Of a stretch of 64,000 nucleotides of DNA, positions 1 to 10,591 are shown piece after piece. The stretch comes from Tetragonia tetragonoides (Eukaryota > Streptophyta > Magnoliopsida > Caryophyllales > Aizoaceae), in contig CM076144.1 in NCBI GenBank assembly GCA_038025085.1, positions 20,653,501 to 20,717,500 of the forward strand, given 5' to 3'. The translations under genes were made by a program, and so were the position numbers. The notes under the pieces were generated by a model. That model made no database searches, was not told the DNA's origin, and saw only the letters and a list, made by a program, of their open reading frames with translations. The first letter of the stretch is position 1; each line of letters begins with the position of its first letter.

Positions 1-608
1 TTTTGTATATATCATTATTATATCATGTACATATGTGAAAATTACGTGTGTTTGGAATGCTTGTTTGAAAAAATGGTCCCCACACACACACGCGGTCTCA
101 ATTTACTACTTTTGTAGGCTGGTCGCCCGTTCATGGAGTGAGCACCAGATTAGCAAACCAATAAAACATTAAGGAAGCTACCACACATATTGGTGTTCAT
201 GGAGTGCATTTCCCTGTGTGTGTACTCCAAAAACTAAGTGAAATGAAGCACCTGAAAATATCGTCTATAGATCTTCTTTAAGAGCACTTGGGACCGATGC
301 ATGCTTGAATCGGTTACTTGTATTTATTTATTGAGTTAGTCCGGCACTATGGATCCATTGCATTCATGCATCTCATGCATATCATCATAAAAAAAAATGT
401 TTTCAGAAAAAAAACTCTCTTTTGTGAGAAAATTCATTTCAAAGGACTTTCCCGAAAAGCCTTTATTTTCCAAAAAACAAAAAAAAAAAAGATTCTTCCA
501 AAAAATGTACATACTCATTTAATAAAAAAAAAAAAAAAGTGTTTTCGAAAAAAAAAGATGTTTATCCTCCAAGTAAATACAGTGTTCTTTTCATGAACCA
601 TTCTAACC
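1..608 (+). other. Leader of the Tat/Ogre element, no gene seen
   Basis: This stretch precedes gag and is probably the untranslated leader. It has a short CA-rich run near 79-92 and A-rich tracts around 390-560. Short open frames across the A-rich part are low-complexity and not believable. I see no LTR end or primer-binding site here. Confidence 0.5.
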
Positions 609-1988
609 TTGCATTTTCATGAAAGGTCTACCCGTTGGGTTCGTCCCTCCACCAGGCTCATTCGGACTTCTCCGATACCCAGCTCATCTTCATTGTCAAG
701 CACCACTACATCGACCACTTCATTCACCCTCTTCCGGAAGATCTTCTCACCACAGTCAAGTATGGTAGATATACCTGATCAGAATGTTCCACCCCCTCCA
801 CCGGATGCTCTTACTGAAATAAGGGAAATGATGCAGTTACTACAGTCTCGTCAGGACATGATGGAACAAACTCTTACTCATTTGAAGAGAGAACCTGACC
901 AGGGCACACCAGTTGGTGGTGCCCCATTTAACCTTGAAACCGGTTCTGTGACCGGAGATGATAAACTGAGTGAGGATGTTAGAAATTTGAATGAAGTTTT
1001 GAAGGGAATGACAATTGCCGAGCCGTGGCTCGATATTCATGGACTAGCTCTGTTTCCAACAGCCCGTCTCCCGAATGGGTTTAAAATGCCCGACATATCA
1101 AAATTCAATGGCACGGGAAGTCCTACGACTTTCCTTAAGATGTATGTAGGGGCAATGAGCCCATGGGGTGTATCAGAAGAATTGGTTACTCAACTCTTTC
1201 AGCAATATCTAGATGAGGCAGCTGCCCAATAGTTATTCCAGCTTGAAAATTCAAAGAAAGCTACTTGGTCCAATATCGTCCGTGAATTCACGCAACAATA
1301 CAAGTATAATGAAGAGGTCGATGTGACCAAGAGAGATCTTCAAACCACTTACCAGTATCCTAATGAGACTTTCTCTGCGTTCATTAGTAGATGGAGGGAA
1401 AAAGCCTCTCAAATGATAAATCGACCAATAGAGGAGGATCAGATACAGATGATAGTTCGAAATCTAACACCGAATTTGAAAGATAAAATGATGTACCAGT
1501 ATTTCCCCTCTTTTAAAGCTTTGATATCCACCGGTTCGAATATTGAGGACTCTCTCAGAATTGAAGGTAAGAAGGAAGAACCAGTAGCATCAAGTTCGAG
1601 ATATAGAATGGGGCCTTATAATCTGCCAACTCAAGGGGCCGGAAAATCTGCGGAAATCAGCACCATTGCTTCATCCACAGCATTTCAGCTTACCCAAAGA
1701 CAGGAATTCACTCCTCTAGGCATGTCGCTAACACAAGCCTTTGAAAAACATATCAAGGCATGAATGATCCAACCATTGGCACCAAGGCCACCACCACCAC
1801 TAAAGCCCAATCAGAACCCGAACGACCATTGCAAATTCCACCAGTATTCTGGGCATACCGTTGAGTCATGCCTAGCTTTGACGCATAGAATCCAAGATCT
1901 TATTGATGAAGGGAAGCTCACTATCAATTCTTCCAAAACCAGCTCCAATTCCCCAAACATCACAAAGAACCCTTTACCCAATCACTAG
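609..1988 (+). pseudogene. gag: gag of the Tat/Ogre element (broken)
   Basis: Structural capsid/nucleocapsid protein of the retrotransposon. The reading frame carries a glutamine/methionine-rich segment, then the typical gag stretch around 1085-1230 (FKMPDISKFNGTGSPTTFLK), a stop at 1230-1232 where relatives have Trp, and the rest of the retrotransposon gag domain at 1233-1560. A stop at 1761-1763 is followed in the same frame by a proline-rich linker and a nucleic-acid-binding knuckle at about 1831-1872 of form CX2HX4HX4C (CKFHQYSGHTVESC). The frame is open from a TTG at 609, so the true start is uncertain and may lie upstream. The CCHC knuckle has His in place of its second Cys, as is common in this clade. 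Confidence 0.85.
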
Positions 1989-1997
1989 GGAAACTCA

Positions 1998-3374
1998 GTG
2001 TTGGCGATATCTCTTGCTCTATCAACTTCCGATCCGACAGAATTGATAACAGTTACATCTCCCAGGATAATGGAAATGTCTTTGTCTCCCAATTCAAAGG
2101 CTTTGATTGTGGATCTGTCCACCAAACCTCAAGTGATCTTAAAGCCTATTAAGCTCTTTGAAGCGAAAGATGAAGTATCTCCAGTTTATGTGCGACTTTG
2201 CAATGTGATGGAGGGTTCTTAATGATTGATCAAGAGGCGGAAGAAGAGGATGCTTTGGTCCTCAACATTATACAGAAGAATGGTTCGGGTTACATCCCTC
2301 ATTTTGCACGAGCTGTGTGTTTACAAGATCTTCCAGAGAATGATGAAAGCTCTATGGTAGCTCATTTGACACGAATCGGAAGACATTTTAAACCTTCACA
2401 TTTGGAGGATAAAAATCCCTTCGAAGCTTTGCGTCGCAAAGAGAAAGGGGAAGAGGTGATGATAGATGATAATGTTGATGATGAAGCCATTAGAAGAATG
2501 AAAGAGGTGAACTCTAATGTTTCTATTTGGAAATTGTTAATGACTTCGCAATCACACCGGTCTGCAGTACTTAAACATTTGAATGAAGTGGTCGTGAGCT
2601 CAGATATCTCTCCGGATGAAATGGTTGGCCTAGTCAACGGATCCTCTCAAGTACTCCAATTCTCCGACAGAGATCTACCAGAAGATATTGATCACAATCA
2701 CTCTCTCCACATTACCGTGGAAAGCAATGGCATGAAAGTCCCTCGCGTATTGATTGATAATGGGTCAGCAGTGAATGTTTGTCCTTTTCGAGCTCTCCAG
2801 AAGCTCGGGTTCTCCCAAGATCATCTTGAACCCTCAACTCAAGTAGTTCAAGCATACGACAATGAGAAGAGAAATCTGATGGGAACAATCAAACTACCCC
2901 TTGAATATGGACCGGTAGTCCGGGATGTGGAATTTCTTGTGATCGATATACCTGCCTGCTTCAACCTTCTGTTGGGCCGACCATGGCTTCACCAGTCAAG
3001 AGCCATTGCTTCCACACTTCATCAGAAAGTGCGATTCCAAAGCCCCCACGATGTGATCACACTTAAAGGAGATCCAAAGGTTATGACTATTGCATCCACC
3101 AATGAGTCGATATTACACTTGGATGAGGAGTTTGGGGACAGAGTTCATGGATTCTTGATTGGAACCATATCAGAAGAGGATGGCGATTATCATTTTGATA
3201 GATTGGAAGAATTCTTCAACGGGACAGGATCGAATTCATCCTCGAGGGAAGAAAGTACATACTATAGCACGGGTAGTGGTGGCCCAGTTAAAGTGCGAGA
3301 GCCTTATATCCCGAGCTATGATTCTGATCTAGAGATGTTCGCTGCGAATGAGAAGATTGATAATGAAGATTTGA
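1998..3374 (+). pseudogene. Aspartic protease region of the Tat/Ogre element
   Basis: Retropepsin that would cut the polyprotein. The active-site motif LIDNGSAVNV lies at about 2749-2778; Asn follows the catalytic Asp where cellular and retroviral enzymes have Thr, which is usual for plant Tat elements. The flap/C-terminal signature LLLGRPWLH is at about 2968-2994. The frame changes between the linker at 1998-2222 and the open frame that begins near 2198, so a frameshift separates gag from protease. About 120 codons of acidic linker follow the protease before the second gag-like region. It belongs to the same element as the gag before it and the pol after it. Confidence 0.8.
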
Positions 3375-4280
3375 TCTTGATTCCGGTACACCGTATCCCA
3401 CAGCATGTGAAAATTCCTGAATTTACAAAGTTTAACGGGAAAGGTGATCCCCAGACTCACTTGAAATATTTCGTGCATGAGTTGCATCCTTTGGAGATTA
3501 GTGAGGAGTTTTTCCCTTATTACTTCGGGAAGAGTTTAGAAGGTAGAAGGAAGAGCCAGAGAGTGGTACTTCAATCTGGTGCCTTATCAGCTTGGTTCGT
3601 GGCAGAATCTAGCAACTGCCTTCATTGGTTGGGCGAATGCAGGATCAGGTGATATAGTCGAGAAGCTGAAACTCGAGAGTATGGAACAATTATCTGGTGA
3701 GCTATTCCCGACTTACATTGCCAGATGGATGGAACAGTGCAGAAAAGTGCTTTATTTGCAGACGTTGGGAGAGAGCCTTATATGGATTGTAAAGGGATCG
3801 AAAGAACCTTACTTCACATAAATGAGCCGGAAAATGTACTATAAGTTAGAAGATCTAGAGGCTCACGGTTATGCTCTTGACCTCGCGAAGACTAAATCTG
3901 TAAGACAAATTCCTGATCTATACAGTCATTACCCGAAGGATATGATTGCTCCGCAACCCCAGGCACCGCACGTCCCTCGACCTCCACGTTAACTTGAGCC
4001 ATTCCACGAACCTCTGAGTTACATTTTCGGGTGGCTCATGAGCCAAGGGTTGATAACTCCATTGCCTCGACCACCTCAAAGGTCATCGCCTCGTACGAAC
4101 ATTACTCATCCATGTTGTGACTATTGTGGGAAGTTCTCGCACATGATGGACCACTGTCTCCTCTTGCGTATGAAGGTTGAAGAGCTCATCAGCAAAGGGA
4201 TGATCCTTGTTCAGTAAGCGGAAGAAGTTGCAATCGCCCAATTGCCCGGGCACATCGAAATAAAGGGGCAATCAGGATAA
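3375..4280 (+). pseudogene. Second gag-like region after the protease
   Basis: After the protease the sequence again codes for a gag-type domain: HVKIPEFTKFNGKGDPQTHL (about 3408-3467) matches the gag segment near 1085 in pattern. It continues in a second frame at 3579-3821 with the helical gag segment (SMEQLSGELFPTYIARWMEQ). After a stop at 3819-3821 it ends in a canonical CX2CX4HX4C zinc knuckle at about 4116-4157 (CDYCGKFSHMMDHC). There is at least one frameshift (about 3545-3580) and stops at 3819, 3990 and 4215. The copy is too different from the first gag for a recent duplication. It may be an old internal duplication, a recombinant join of two related elements, or a lineage feature. 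Confidence 0.65.
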
Positions 4281-4320
4281 GTCTTTTTCAGAACCAATAA
4301 TTGTGTTAAGTAACAGGCCA

Positions 4321-4432
4321 GAACTACGTATAGTTTGATTCCCATGAATCAATGTGCCCTCTTATCAACTCTGATTAGAAACACTTGTATTCACCTGTAC
4401 TTGGGGTACGTAGGCAGCTCATTTGAGTTCGA
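4321..4432 (+). other. ACTACGT/ACGTAGG hairpin motif, copy 1
   Basis: First of six copies of a hairpin-forming motif. The left arm GAACTACGTA and right arm TACGTAGGC can pair over CTACGT/ACGTAG. Inside, TTTGAT is followed by CCCA, which can pair with TGGG before the right arm. After the right arm, AGCTC-ATTT-GAGTT forms a second small stem. It lies in the non-coding stretch between gag and pol. Confidence 0.55.
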
Positions 4433-4499
4433 ACAATCAGGAAGTAAATCTTTTCGTCACCCATCTAGGAAGTAAATCTTTTTTTAAGCACTTGTAACA

Positions 4500-4615
4500 G
4501 AACTACGTAACGGCCTGATCCCCCGTAGGACTTAATCATCACTTTTGACTATGTATTAGACACACATGTATGCACATGCACGGGGTACGTAGGCGCTCAC
4601 TTTAAGCTCGGCCGA
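4500..4615 (+). other. ACTACGT/ACGTAGG hairpin motif, copy 2
   Basis: Second copy, about 90 bp after the first. Outer stem CTACGT/ACGTAG is perfect, the conserved CCTGAT is present, and the inner stem CCCCGT/ACGGGG is a perfect six pairs. The loop is about 60 bases. The trailing small hairpin is weak in this copy. Confidence 0.6.
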
Positions 4616-4618
4616 AAT

Positions 4619-4648
4619 AAACAAAAAAAAAAAAAAAAAAAAAAACTG

Positions 4649-4688
<40 letters not shown>

Positions 4689-4690
4689 AA
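4619..4690 (+). repeat. Poly-A tract between hairpin copies
   Basis: Nearly pure A, broken only by short CTG and CT interruptions. A similar A/AG-rich tract follows copy 3 at 4830-4917. Comparable tracts lie before hairpin copies 4 (about 9352-9376) and 6 (about 30910-31045), so A-rich sequence is a regular neighbour of this motif. Confidence 0.8.
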
Positions 4691-4712
4691 GAAATCTCTC
4701 AGTCAGTAGGAA

Positions 4713-4826
4713 GAACTACGTGGACCTGATTCTCCAATGCACATTTTGAAAATCTCCCATATTTTCGAAAACGATGTTTGCACACATTGGAGATACGTAG
4801 GCAGCCTTCGGGTGCGGTCCAACCAA
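4713..4826 (+). other. ACTACGT/ACGTAGG hairpin motif, copy 3 (best inner stem)
   Basis: Third copy. Outer stem CTACGT/ACGTAG is perfect, followed by GGACCTGAT. The inner stem TCTCCAATG/CATTGGAGA is nine perfect pairs closing a ~54-base loop that itself holds a TTTTGAAAA/TTTTCGAAAA complementarity. After the right arm, GCC-TTCG-GGT gives a small stem with a TTCG tetraloop. Confidence 0.65.
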
Positions 4827-5166
4827 TTTATTAAAAAAAAAAAAGGAGTGAGAAAAAAGCAAAAAAAGAGAAAAGCCAAAAAAAAAGAAAAAGCAAAAAA
4901 AGGAGTGGAAAGCTTTTGAGAATGTCGAGAATTGGTTATTTATTTATCTCTATTTGACTTGGAGGAAAAATATCAAGAAGATTTTATTTTCAAATAATCA
5001 AGGATTTTTCGGGAAAGTCCATTTTTCCAAAAAAAAATAAATAAAATTTTTTTTTTCTTTTAATCATGTGATTTTGATGTCTCCCATGATAGTCTTGCAT
5101 TTGTGCACATATGTTCATACCCTCCACAAAAAGAGCCCTCATTTCTCCTTGTTCCCCAGGAATTAG

Positions 5167-6063
5167 ATGTCGAACTCCACAGCCAAATCAGTCGCCGTAC
5201 CTGCTACCAACCATCCGGCCACCTGGATCATGAGTGCTGATTCACCAGGGGCAAGAATGATGTTGAAAATGGGACATGTACTAGGAACCGACCTTGGAAG
5301 GAATGGCCGAGGCATTAAGGAGCCTATCTTACCGATGGACAACAGAAACCGAGTTGGGTTAGGATACAATCCATATGTCAGCCAAGGGGCACAAAAGGCT
5401 ATCTCCAAGACGCTGGGCAGTTTGTGCAGCCAGGACAGAATGAACTCTACTATGGCTTTCCGGAGTCGTGGCTAGAATCAAAAGGACAGAGAAGACTCCC
5501 GGATCTTGAGATTTTCTTCAATGATGTTGAGGTGTATGATCCCGAGGATTGTCAGAAATAAGGAAGTTGATTGGGTTGAAAATATCCGATACAGAGTGCT
5601 GAACCGACTTTTCAAGACGGTCGATTTTAATGAAGATATATTCGATCCCACTGATTTGATCGAATCAAAGCACATTGTGAGGAAATGGAGCTATGAGTAC
5701 AAGGGTAAAGAAGGAGAGCAAGAAGTGAAGATCTATGTGGGCAACCATCCACCTAAACCAATATCCAGTAGCCCAAATACATCCACCACTTCAGAATCAT
5801 CAACTGACCCAAGTACCAAGCCAGATCGCCTACTGGGCCCCATATCTGATGAATGTGAGACTAATGAGTCCACCACTTCCACCACATAATATCCCTCGTC
5901 GGATGACCTGTCCGATGTTGAAAATACCCATCCTACCCTTCTCTCTGAACATATTTGTGCACAAGAGTTTGATTCTGATCATGATGCATCATCATATGAC
6001 AGTGAGTCACCACAAACATGCATATCACCGATTGAAGAGTCCATAATAATAAACATTGGCTCA
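5167..6063 (+). pseudogene. G-patch-like region and linker between gag and RT
   Basis: The frame from 5167 contains ARMMLKMGHVLGTDLGRNGR (about 5251-5310), which matches the glycine-spaced G-patch pattern seen upstream of RT in many Tat/Ogre elements. The next ~200 codons (5506-5889) form an acidic, Ser/Thr-rich linker with no recognised domain. Stops occur at 5473-5475 and 5887-5889 in the frame used by the RT, and part of the linker (about 5478-5560) reads better in another frame. G-patch modules bind RNA or activate helicases in cellular proteins; the role here is not known. In Ogre elements an intron has been described between protease and RT, so the hairpin-rich stretch before this region could be intronic. 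Confidence 0.55.
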
Positions 6064-6123
6064 AAATAAAATAAAAAAGAAGTTAAAATTGGGTCATCTC
6101 TGTCACTTGAAGACCAAGACTCT

Positions 6124-7023
6124 GTCACTGAGTTGTTGAGAAAATATGTGGATGTGTTTGCATGGTCTTATGCCGACATGTCGGGTGTTGACCGCAGTAT
6201 TGTTGAGCACCGTCTTCCTTTGCTTCCTGATAGCAAGCCAATGCAGCAGAAGCTCCGTCGAATGAAACCAGAGATTAGTCTCAAGATTAAAGAAGAAGTT
6301 CAGAAGGAGATTGATGCTGGATTTCTACGGGCTGTAAAGCACCCAGATTGGCTTGCGAACATTGTTGTTGTTCCCAAGAAAGATGGTCGAGTAAGAATGT
6401 GTATCGACTTTCGAGATTTGAATGCCGCTTCACAGAAGGACTGCTTCCCATTACCACACATCGACATGCTGGTCGACAATACAGTGGGACATGCTATGTT
6501 CTCGTTCATGGATGATTTTTTAGGATACAATCAAATCCTTATGGCTCTAAAAGATCAAATCAAGACATCATTCATCACCCCCTGGGGCACATATTGTTAT
6601 AAGATCATGCCTTTTAGTTTGAAAAATGACGGGGCCACCTACCAATGAGCTACAACGACGATTTTGCATGATCTAATTCATAATATTGTTGAGGTGTATG
6701 TGGATGATATGATAGTTAAGATCCGTGCTCGAGAGGATCACTTTTCCTCTTTGAAGATATTCTTTGATCGTATTCGGAAGTTCAATCTGAAGCTGAACCT
6801 GCAGAAATGTGTGTTCGGAGTTACATCTGGTAAACTCCTGGGATTTGTTATTAGCCAGAGGGGCATAGAAATTGATTCTGACAAGGTGAAAGCTATTTCT
6901 GAGTTGCCACCACCGAGAACTGAAAAGGAAATCCGAGGTTTTTTGGAAAGAATTCAATACATCAGCAGATTCATTTCTGAGCTGACCTCGAAATGTAAAC
7001 CAATTTTCAAGCTGCTCAGGTAG
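6124..7023 (+). pseudogene. Reverse transcriptase of the Tat/Ogre element (broken)
   Basis: RNA-dependent DNA polymerase domain of pol. Visible motifs in order: the N-terminal AGFLRAVKHPDWLANIVVVP (about 6313-6372), KKDGRVRMCIDFRDLN, the motif-A segment FSFMDDFLGYNQI (about 6499-6537), and the catalytic YVDD at 6697-6708, followed by the connection KLLGFVISQRGIEI and the thumb. Two stops interrupt the frame, at 6646-6648 (where relatives have Arg) and 7021-7023. In motif A, Asp and Leu stand where relatives have Gly and Ser, again G-to-A and C-to-T type changes. It shares its frame with the RNase H and integrase that follow. Confidence 0.9.
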
Positions 7024-7410
7024 GGTACATCCCATCATTGGAATGATGATTGCCAAAAGGCATTTGAAATGATGAAGAGCTATCTGGCGAAGCCTCCAAT
7101 TCTGGCACCCCCGCAACCAGGGAAGCCTTTGATATTGTACCTTACAGTGACCGAAACTGCTATGGGGGCATTTCTGGCTCAATATGAAGAGGGAACGAGA
7201 AAAGAAGTGGCTATCTACTATCTAAGTAAGAAACTTCTCGAGTACGAGACTCGATACATTCCTCTGGAAAAGACATGCATATCTCTGGTATACGCAACGA
7301 GAAAATTGAAGCACTATCTCCAAGCTCACACCACATATCTCGTCTCGAGATTGGACCCCATCAAGTACCTATTCGATAAACCAATCACGAGCGAAAGGAT
7401 TGCTCGTTAG
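7024..7410 (+). pseudogene. First RNase H domain of pol
   Basis: Continuation of the RT frame. TETAMGAFLAQ followed by IYYLSKKLLEYETRYIPLEK (about 7213-7272) and the ATRKLKHYLQ helix are the standard Ty3-type RNase H signatures. A stop at 7408-7410 replaces a conserved Trp in the segment just after GRIARW-type sequence. This domain normally removes RNA from the RNA/DNA hybrid during reverse transcription. Confidence 0.85.
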
Positions 7411-7974
7411 CATGCTTTGTTGTCAGAATTCGACATCCAATGTCTGAATCAGAAATCTGTAAAAGGGCGAGTGCTAGCGGATGTTCTGGCAGATGGGCCC
7501 ATGTCTGAGGAAGAATGTGAAGATACTTTTCCTGATGAACACATTCATGTTATACAAGAAGACAGATGGAAGATGTATTTTGACGGAGCTTGCAACAAAA
7601 GGGGCAATGGAGTCGGAGTGCTCTTGATTAGTCCAAAGGGATTGCATGTACCATTTTCGGTCAAGTTGGATTTTCCGACCACGAACAATACAGTTGAATA
7701 TGAAGCTTGCATCTACGGTGTAAAGGCAGCCTTGGCGGCAGCGGCACGACGCCTCACAGTATATGGTGATTCAAATCTCATCATTTCCCAGACCATAGGG
7801 GCATGAAGAGTCCTGGATGAACAATTACTGATGTACACTGACTGCTTACAGCAGTTCATTCCATGCTTTGACGATATCACTTTCAGACACTTGCCTAGAG
7901 AGCAAAATACTTTTATAGATGCATTGGCCAATCTGGCAACCACTCTGGTTTGGGAAGGAGAAATTCGAGCTTAG
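7411..7974 (+). pseudogene. Second (archaeal-type) RNase H domain
   Basis: This extra RNase H defines the Tat lineage. The catalytic residues are visible: Asp in YFDGACNKRGNG (about 7579-7614), Glu in NTVEYEACIYG (about 7687-7719), Asp in VYGDSNLIISQ (about 7759-7791), and a final DALANLAT near 7918-7941. Stops at 7804-7806 and 7972-7974 break the frame. The domain is thought to have been acquired independently of the first RNase H; what it adds is not settled. Confidence 0.85.
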
Positions 7975-9300
7975 ACCATCACTCTGGAAGAACGACATGA
8001 GCCTGCCATATCATGTGATCATGTGAATTTAATTACAGATGCAGAGAATGAACTGTGGTACACGGATATTAAGAAGTACCTCAACGACTACTCTTATCCT
8101 CAAGAGAGCTCAAAGAAAGACCAGCTGGCTATCCACCGCCTTGCGTCTCATTTTGCACCTTATATGGACAAGCTATACCATAAAGGGTTTGACGGGACCC
8201 TTCAACTCTGTGTTGATTCCAGAGAAGCGCAGAAGATCATGAAAGAAGTGCACGGGAGTGATTGTGGCCCGCATATGAATGGAAAGATGCTTGCTAAGAA
8301 GATTCTGCGAACTGGATATTATTGGACTACATTGGAGCATGATTACTACAAGCATGTCAGAGCTTGCAAGAAATGCCAGATATTCTCGAATCTGAATCAC
8401 ATGCCCTCTGCGGAGTTGCATAATCTGACGTCACCCTGGTCGTTCTCAACCTGGGGCATCGACATTATTGGTCAAATCAATCCGAAAGCATCCAACGGGC
8501 ACCAATACATCTTGGTGGCAATCGACTATTTCTCGAAGTGGGTCGAAACGGCCTCATACTCCAAGCTAGGGGCACGACAAGTATCCAAGTTTGTGATCAA
8601 GAACATTATATGCCAATACGGCCTCCCATTTGAGATGATATCTGATAATGGCCCACAATTCGAGGGGCACCTCAAAGAGACTCTCCTGAAGTACAAAGTG
8701 AAGCAACACCAGTCGTCACCATACCGACCTCAGACCAATGCAGCTGTCGAGGCTACGAATAAAACGGTCAAATCTATTTTGTCGAAGATGATTGAGAAAA
8801 TGAAAGAATGGCCTGAGAAGCTTCCATATGCCCTTTGGGGATTCAGATCATCACTTCGCACGCCAACTGGGACAACACCGTACTCACTGGTATACGGCAT
8901 GGAATTAATGCTTCCAATTGAAACAGATATTAAGTCTTTGAGAGTCATTGCCGAAAGTGGCATTCCCGAAAAGCTTTGGCACAAGGCCCGATATGAAGAA
9001 CTGACATTTATCGCTGAAAAGAGACTTGTAGCTCTCAACAACATCCAGAACTACCAGCGCCGCATTGCTCGGTCTTATAATAAGAAGGTGAGAAGTCGAG
9101 ATATTCAAGAAGGAGGTCTAGTTCTGAAAGAGAATAGAGCACCCATGCATGATCCTAGAGGCAAATTCCGACCTAATTGGTCCGGTCCATTTCTGGTCAA
9201 GGAGATCACGCCTGGAGGAGCTGTGAAGTTAGCCGATTTGGACGGGAATGAACTTCCTAGCATTACCAATCTGGACCAATTGAAGAAGTTTTATGCTTAA
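7975..9300 (+). CDS. Integrase domain of pol, open frame
   Basis: The longest clean frame in the element (425 codons from 8023) and the C-terminal part of pol. It holds the zinc-binding HHCC module (His in EVHGSDCGPH, Cys in CKKCQ, about 8248-8382), then the DDE core with Asp in WGIDIIGQ (about 8455), Asp in ISDNGPQFEG (about 8641-8667) and Glu in AAVEATNKTV (about 8743-8769). It ends in a GPY/F-type module (PNWSGPFLVKE). Integrase joins the cDNA to the host chromosome. It has no start of its own; it was made as part of the pol polyprotein, and upstream stops mean it is now silent as such. Confidence 0.9.
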   Translation, partial: TITLEERHEPAISCDHVNLITDAENELWYTDIKKYLNDYSYPQESSKKDQLAIHRLASHFAPYMDKLYHKGFDGTLQLCVDSREAQKIMKEVHGSDCGPHMNGKMLAKKILRTGYYWTTLEHDYYKHVRACKKCQIFSNLNHMPSAELHNLTSPWSFSTWGIDIIGQINPKASNGHQYILVAIDYFSKWVETASYSKLGARQVSKFVIKNIICQYGLPFEMISDNGPQFEGHLKETLLKYKVKQHQSSPYRPQTNAAVEATNKTVKSILSKMIEKMKEWPEKLPYALWGFRSSLRTPTGTTPYSLVYGMELMLPIETDIKSLRVIAESGIPEKLWHKARYEELTFIAEKRLVALNNIQNYQRRIARSYNKKVRSRDIQEGGLVLKENRAPMHDPRGKFRPNWSGPFLVKEITPGGAVKLADLDGNELPSITNLDQLKKFYA

Positions 9301-9399
9301 CTTCTTTACCTTTATCTATGATGTAATTTGTATGAAAAAGCTCAGTAGAGAGCCCAAAAAAAAAGAAGAAGAAAAGAACCAATGTCTGGGCTAGCGCCC

Positions 9400-9462
9400 G
9401 AACTACGTCTGACCTGATTCTCTTTACGAGATACGTAGGCAATCCGCAAGGATCCGGTCAAA
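9400..9462 (+). other. ACTACGT/ACGTAGG hairpin motif, copy 4 (compact form)
   Basis: Shortest complete copy, 100 bp after the pol stop. Outer stem CTACGT/ACGTAG, then GACCTGAT, an inner stem TCTC/GAGA with loop TTTAC, then a second hairpin ATCC-GCAA-GGAT with a GNRA-type tetraloop, then CCGGTCAAAG. It sits just after an A-rich tract in the 3' untranslated region. Confidence 0.65.
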
Positions 9463-9948
9463 GTTACGATATTTCAATTATATGATTGAAATTCAAAAGA
9501 GCCATTAACATAGTTCATTAGTGAACTAATGTGCCAACCTTGGATGAACATGAACCTCACTAATACCTTAGTGATGTCTTTTATGAAAAAATGAACTCGG
9601 ATTTTATTCTAGAAATTTGAGAAATGATTTTATGAAAAAAAGGAACCCGGTTTTTGTTTGAAAAAATAATTCCGAAAATTTGAGAAAAATGATTTTTGAA
9701 GAAAAATGATGAAATGAATTTTCAAATCGAAAGAGAGGCGTTTTTCGAAAATAAAGAAGTGAATGTTTTTCCTTGGAGCAATTTTTATTGAAAAATTAAG
9801 CATGAGCATTTTGCATAAGAGAAGCATTTAGAAGGAATGAAAAATTGAGGAGTTAGAAGATGAGGAAATGAAAAATAGGGAAGAAGGTCATCGTGCATGC
9901 ATGCACGCGAAGATTGGAAGAATTATTGGAAGAATTGTCAGAAGAGTC
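9463..9948 (+). other. 3' untranslated stretch, no gene seen
   Basis: A-rich sequence between pol and the tandem repeats, with many GAAAAA and TTTTGAAAA runs. Nothing beyond low-complexity sequence is visible. Confidence 0.5.
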
Positions 9949-10120
9949 GAGAAGAGTTATGGTTATACCTCGAGATAAAAAAGGTTACGCCCTGAAGCAT
10001 CCGAGAAGAATTATGGTTATACCTCGAGATAAAAGAGGTTACGCCCCGAAGCATCCGAGAAGAGTTTTGGTTATACCTCGAGATAAAAGAGGTTATACTT
10101 CGAGATAAAAGAAGTTACGC
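9949..10120 (+). repeat. 54-bp tandem repeat, about three copies
   Basis: Units start at 9949, 10003 and 10057, each beginning GAGAAGA and containing GGTTATACCTCGAGATAAAA. The third unit is partly rearranged. Because 54 is a multiple of three the array stays open as an apparent repeat protein, which I do not believe is real. Tat-lineage elements are known for variable tandem repeats just upstream of the 3' LTR. Confidence 0.9.
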
Positions 10121-10390
10121 CTAGAGATATCCCAGAAGATCCAGAACTTTCAGAAGATCCCGAACATCCAGAACATCCCGAAAATTCAGAACTTCCAGAA
10201 GATCCCGAACGTCAAAAATGTTCAGAAAATCCAGAACATCCCGAAAATCCAGAATTTCAAGAAGATCCCGAACGTCAAAAACGTTCCGAAAATCCAGAAC
10301 ATCCCGAAAATCCATAACTTCCAGAACATCCCGAAAATCCAGAAAATCCAGAATATCACGAATATCAAGAACATCCAGAAGAACGGTCAA
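10121..10390 (+). repeat. Short tandem repeat rich in CCAGAACATCCCGAAAAT
   Basis: Imperfect array of ~9- and ~18-bp units (ATCCAGAAC, ATCCCGAAAA) spanning about 260 bp. It follows directly on the 54-bp array. Long open frames on both strands here are products of the periodicity. Confidence 0.85.
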
Positions 10391-10578
10391 ACTTCGAGAT
10401 CAAAGAAATTACGCCTTGAGGTGCACGGAAGAATGTGGTTAGTGGCTAGGCCATTACCATCTAAACGATAATTATTATCGTTGTTATAATTAATATTTTC
10501 GCAAGTCAAAATTAGGTGTCTTTTGTATCGTTGACCTTCGTTTCTTTGGAACCTGATCAATTCCTCAGAAACTTGGCC

Positions 10579-10591
10579 AACGAGGGGCATC
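10579..10591 (+). promoter_or_regulatory. Polypurine tract before the 3' LTR
   Basis: AACGAGGGGCATC lies directly before TGTAGACGC. The purine-rich block in this place would prime plus-strand DNA synthesis. The second Tat-like element has the comparable AAGTGGGGGCTTC before its TGTAGACGCC. Confidence 0.75.

Noticed and set aside
4619..4826. ENE-type RNA element protecting poly(A)
   Set aside because: A-rich tracts are adjacent, but the hairpins lack the U-rich internal loop that defines such elements.
9400..9462. Hammerhead ribozyme in the hairpin motif because of CTGAT
   Set aside because: The CTGATGA and GAAA core elements are absent; the pairing pattern is different.
9893..10390. Long repeat-protein frames on both strands
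   Set aside because: They follow from tandem repeats whose length is a multiple of three or nearly so; no domain and no independent coding evidence.
9949..10390. Possible CRISPR-like array
   Set aside because: Units are adjacent without unique spacers, and this is plant DNA; it is an ordinary tandem repeat.
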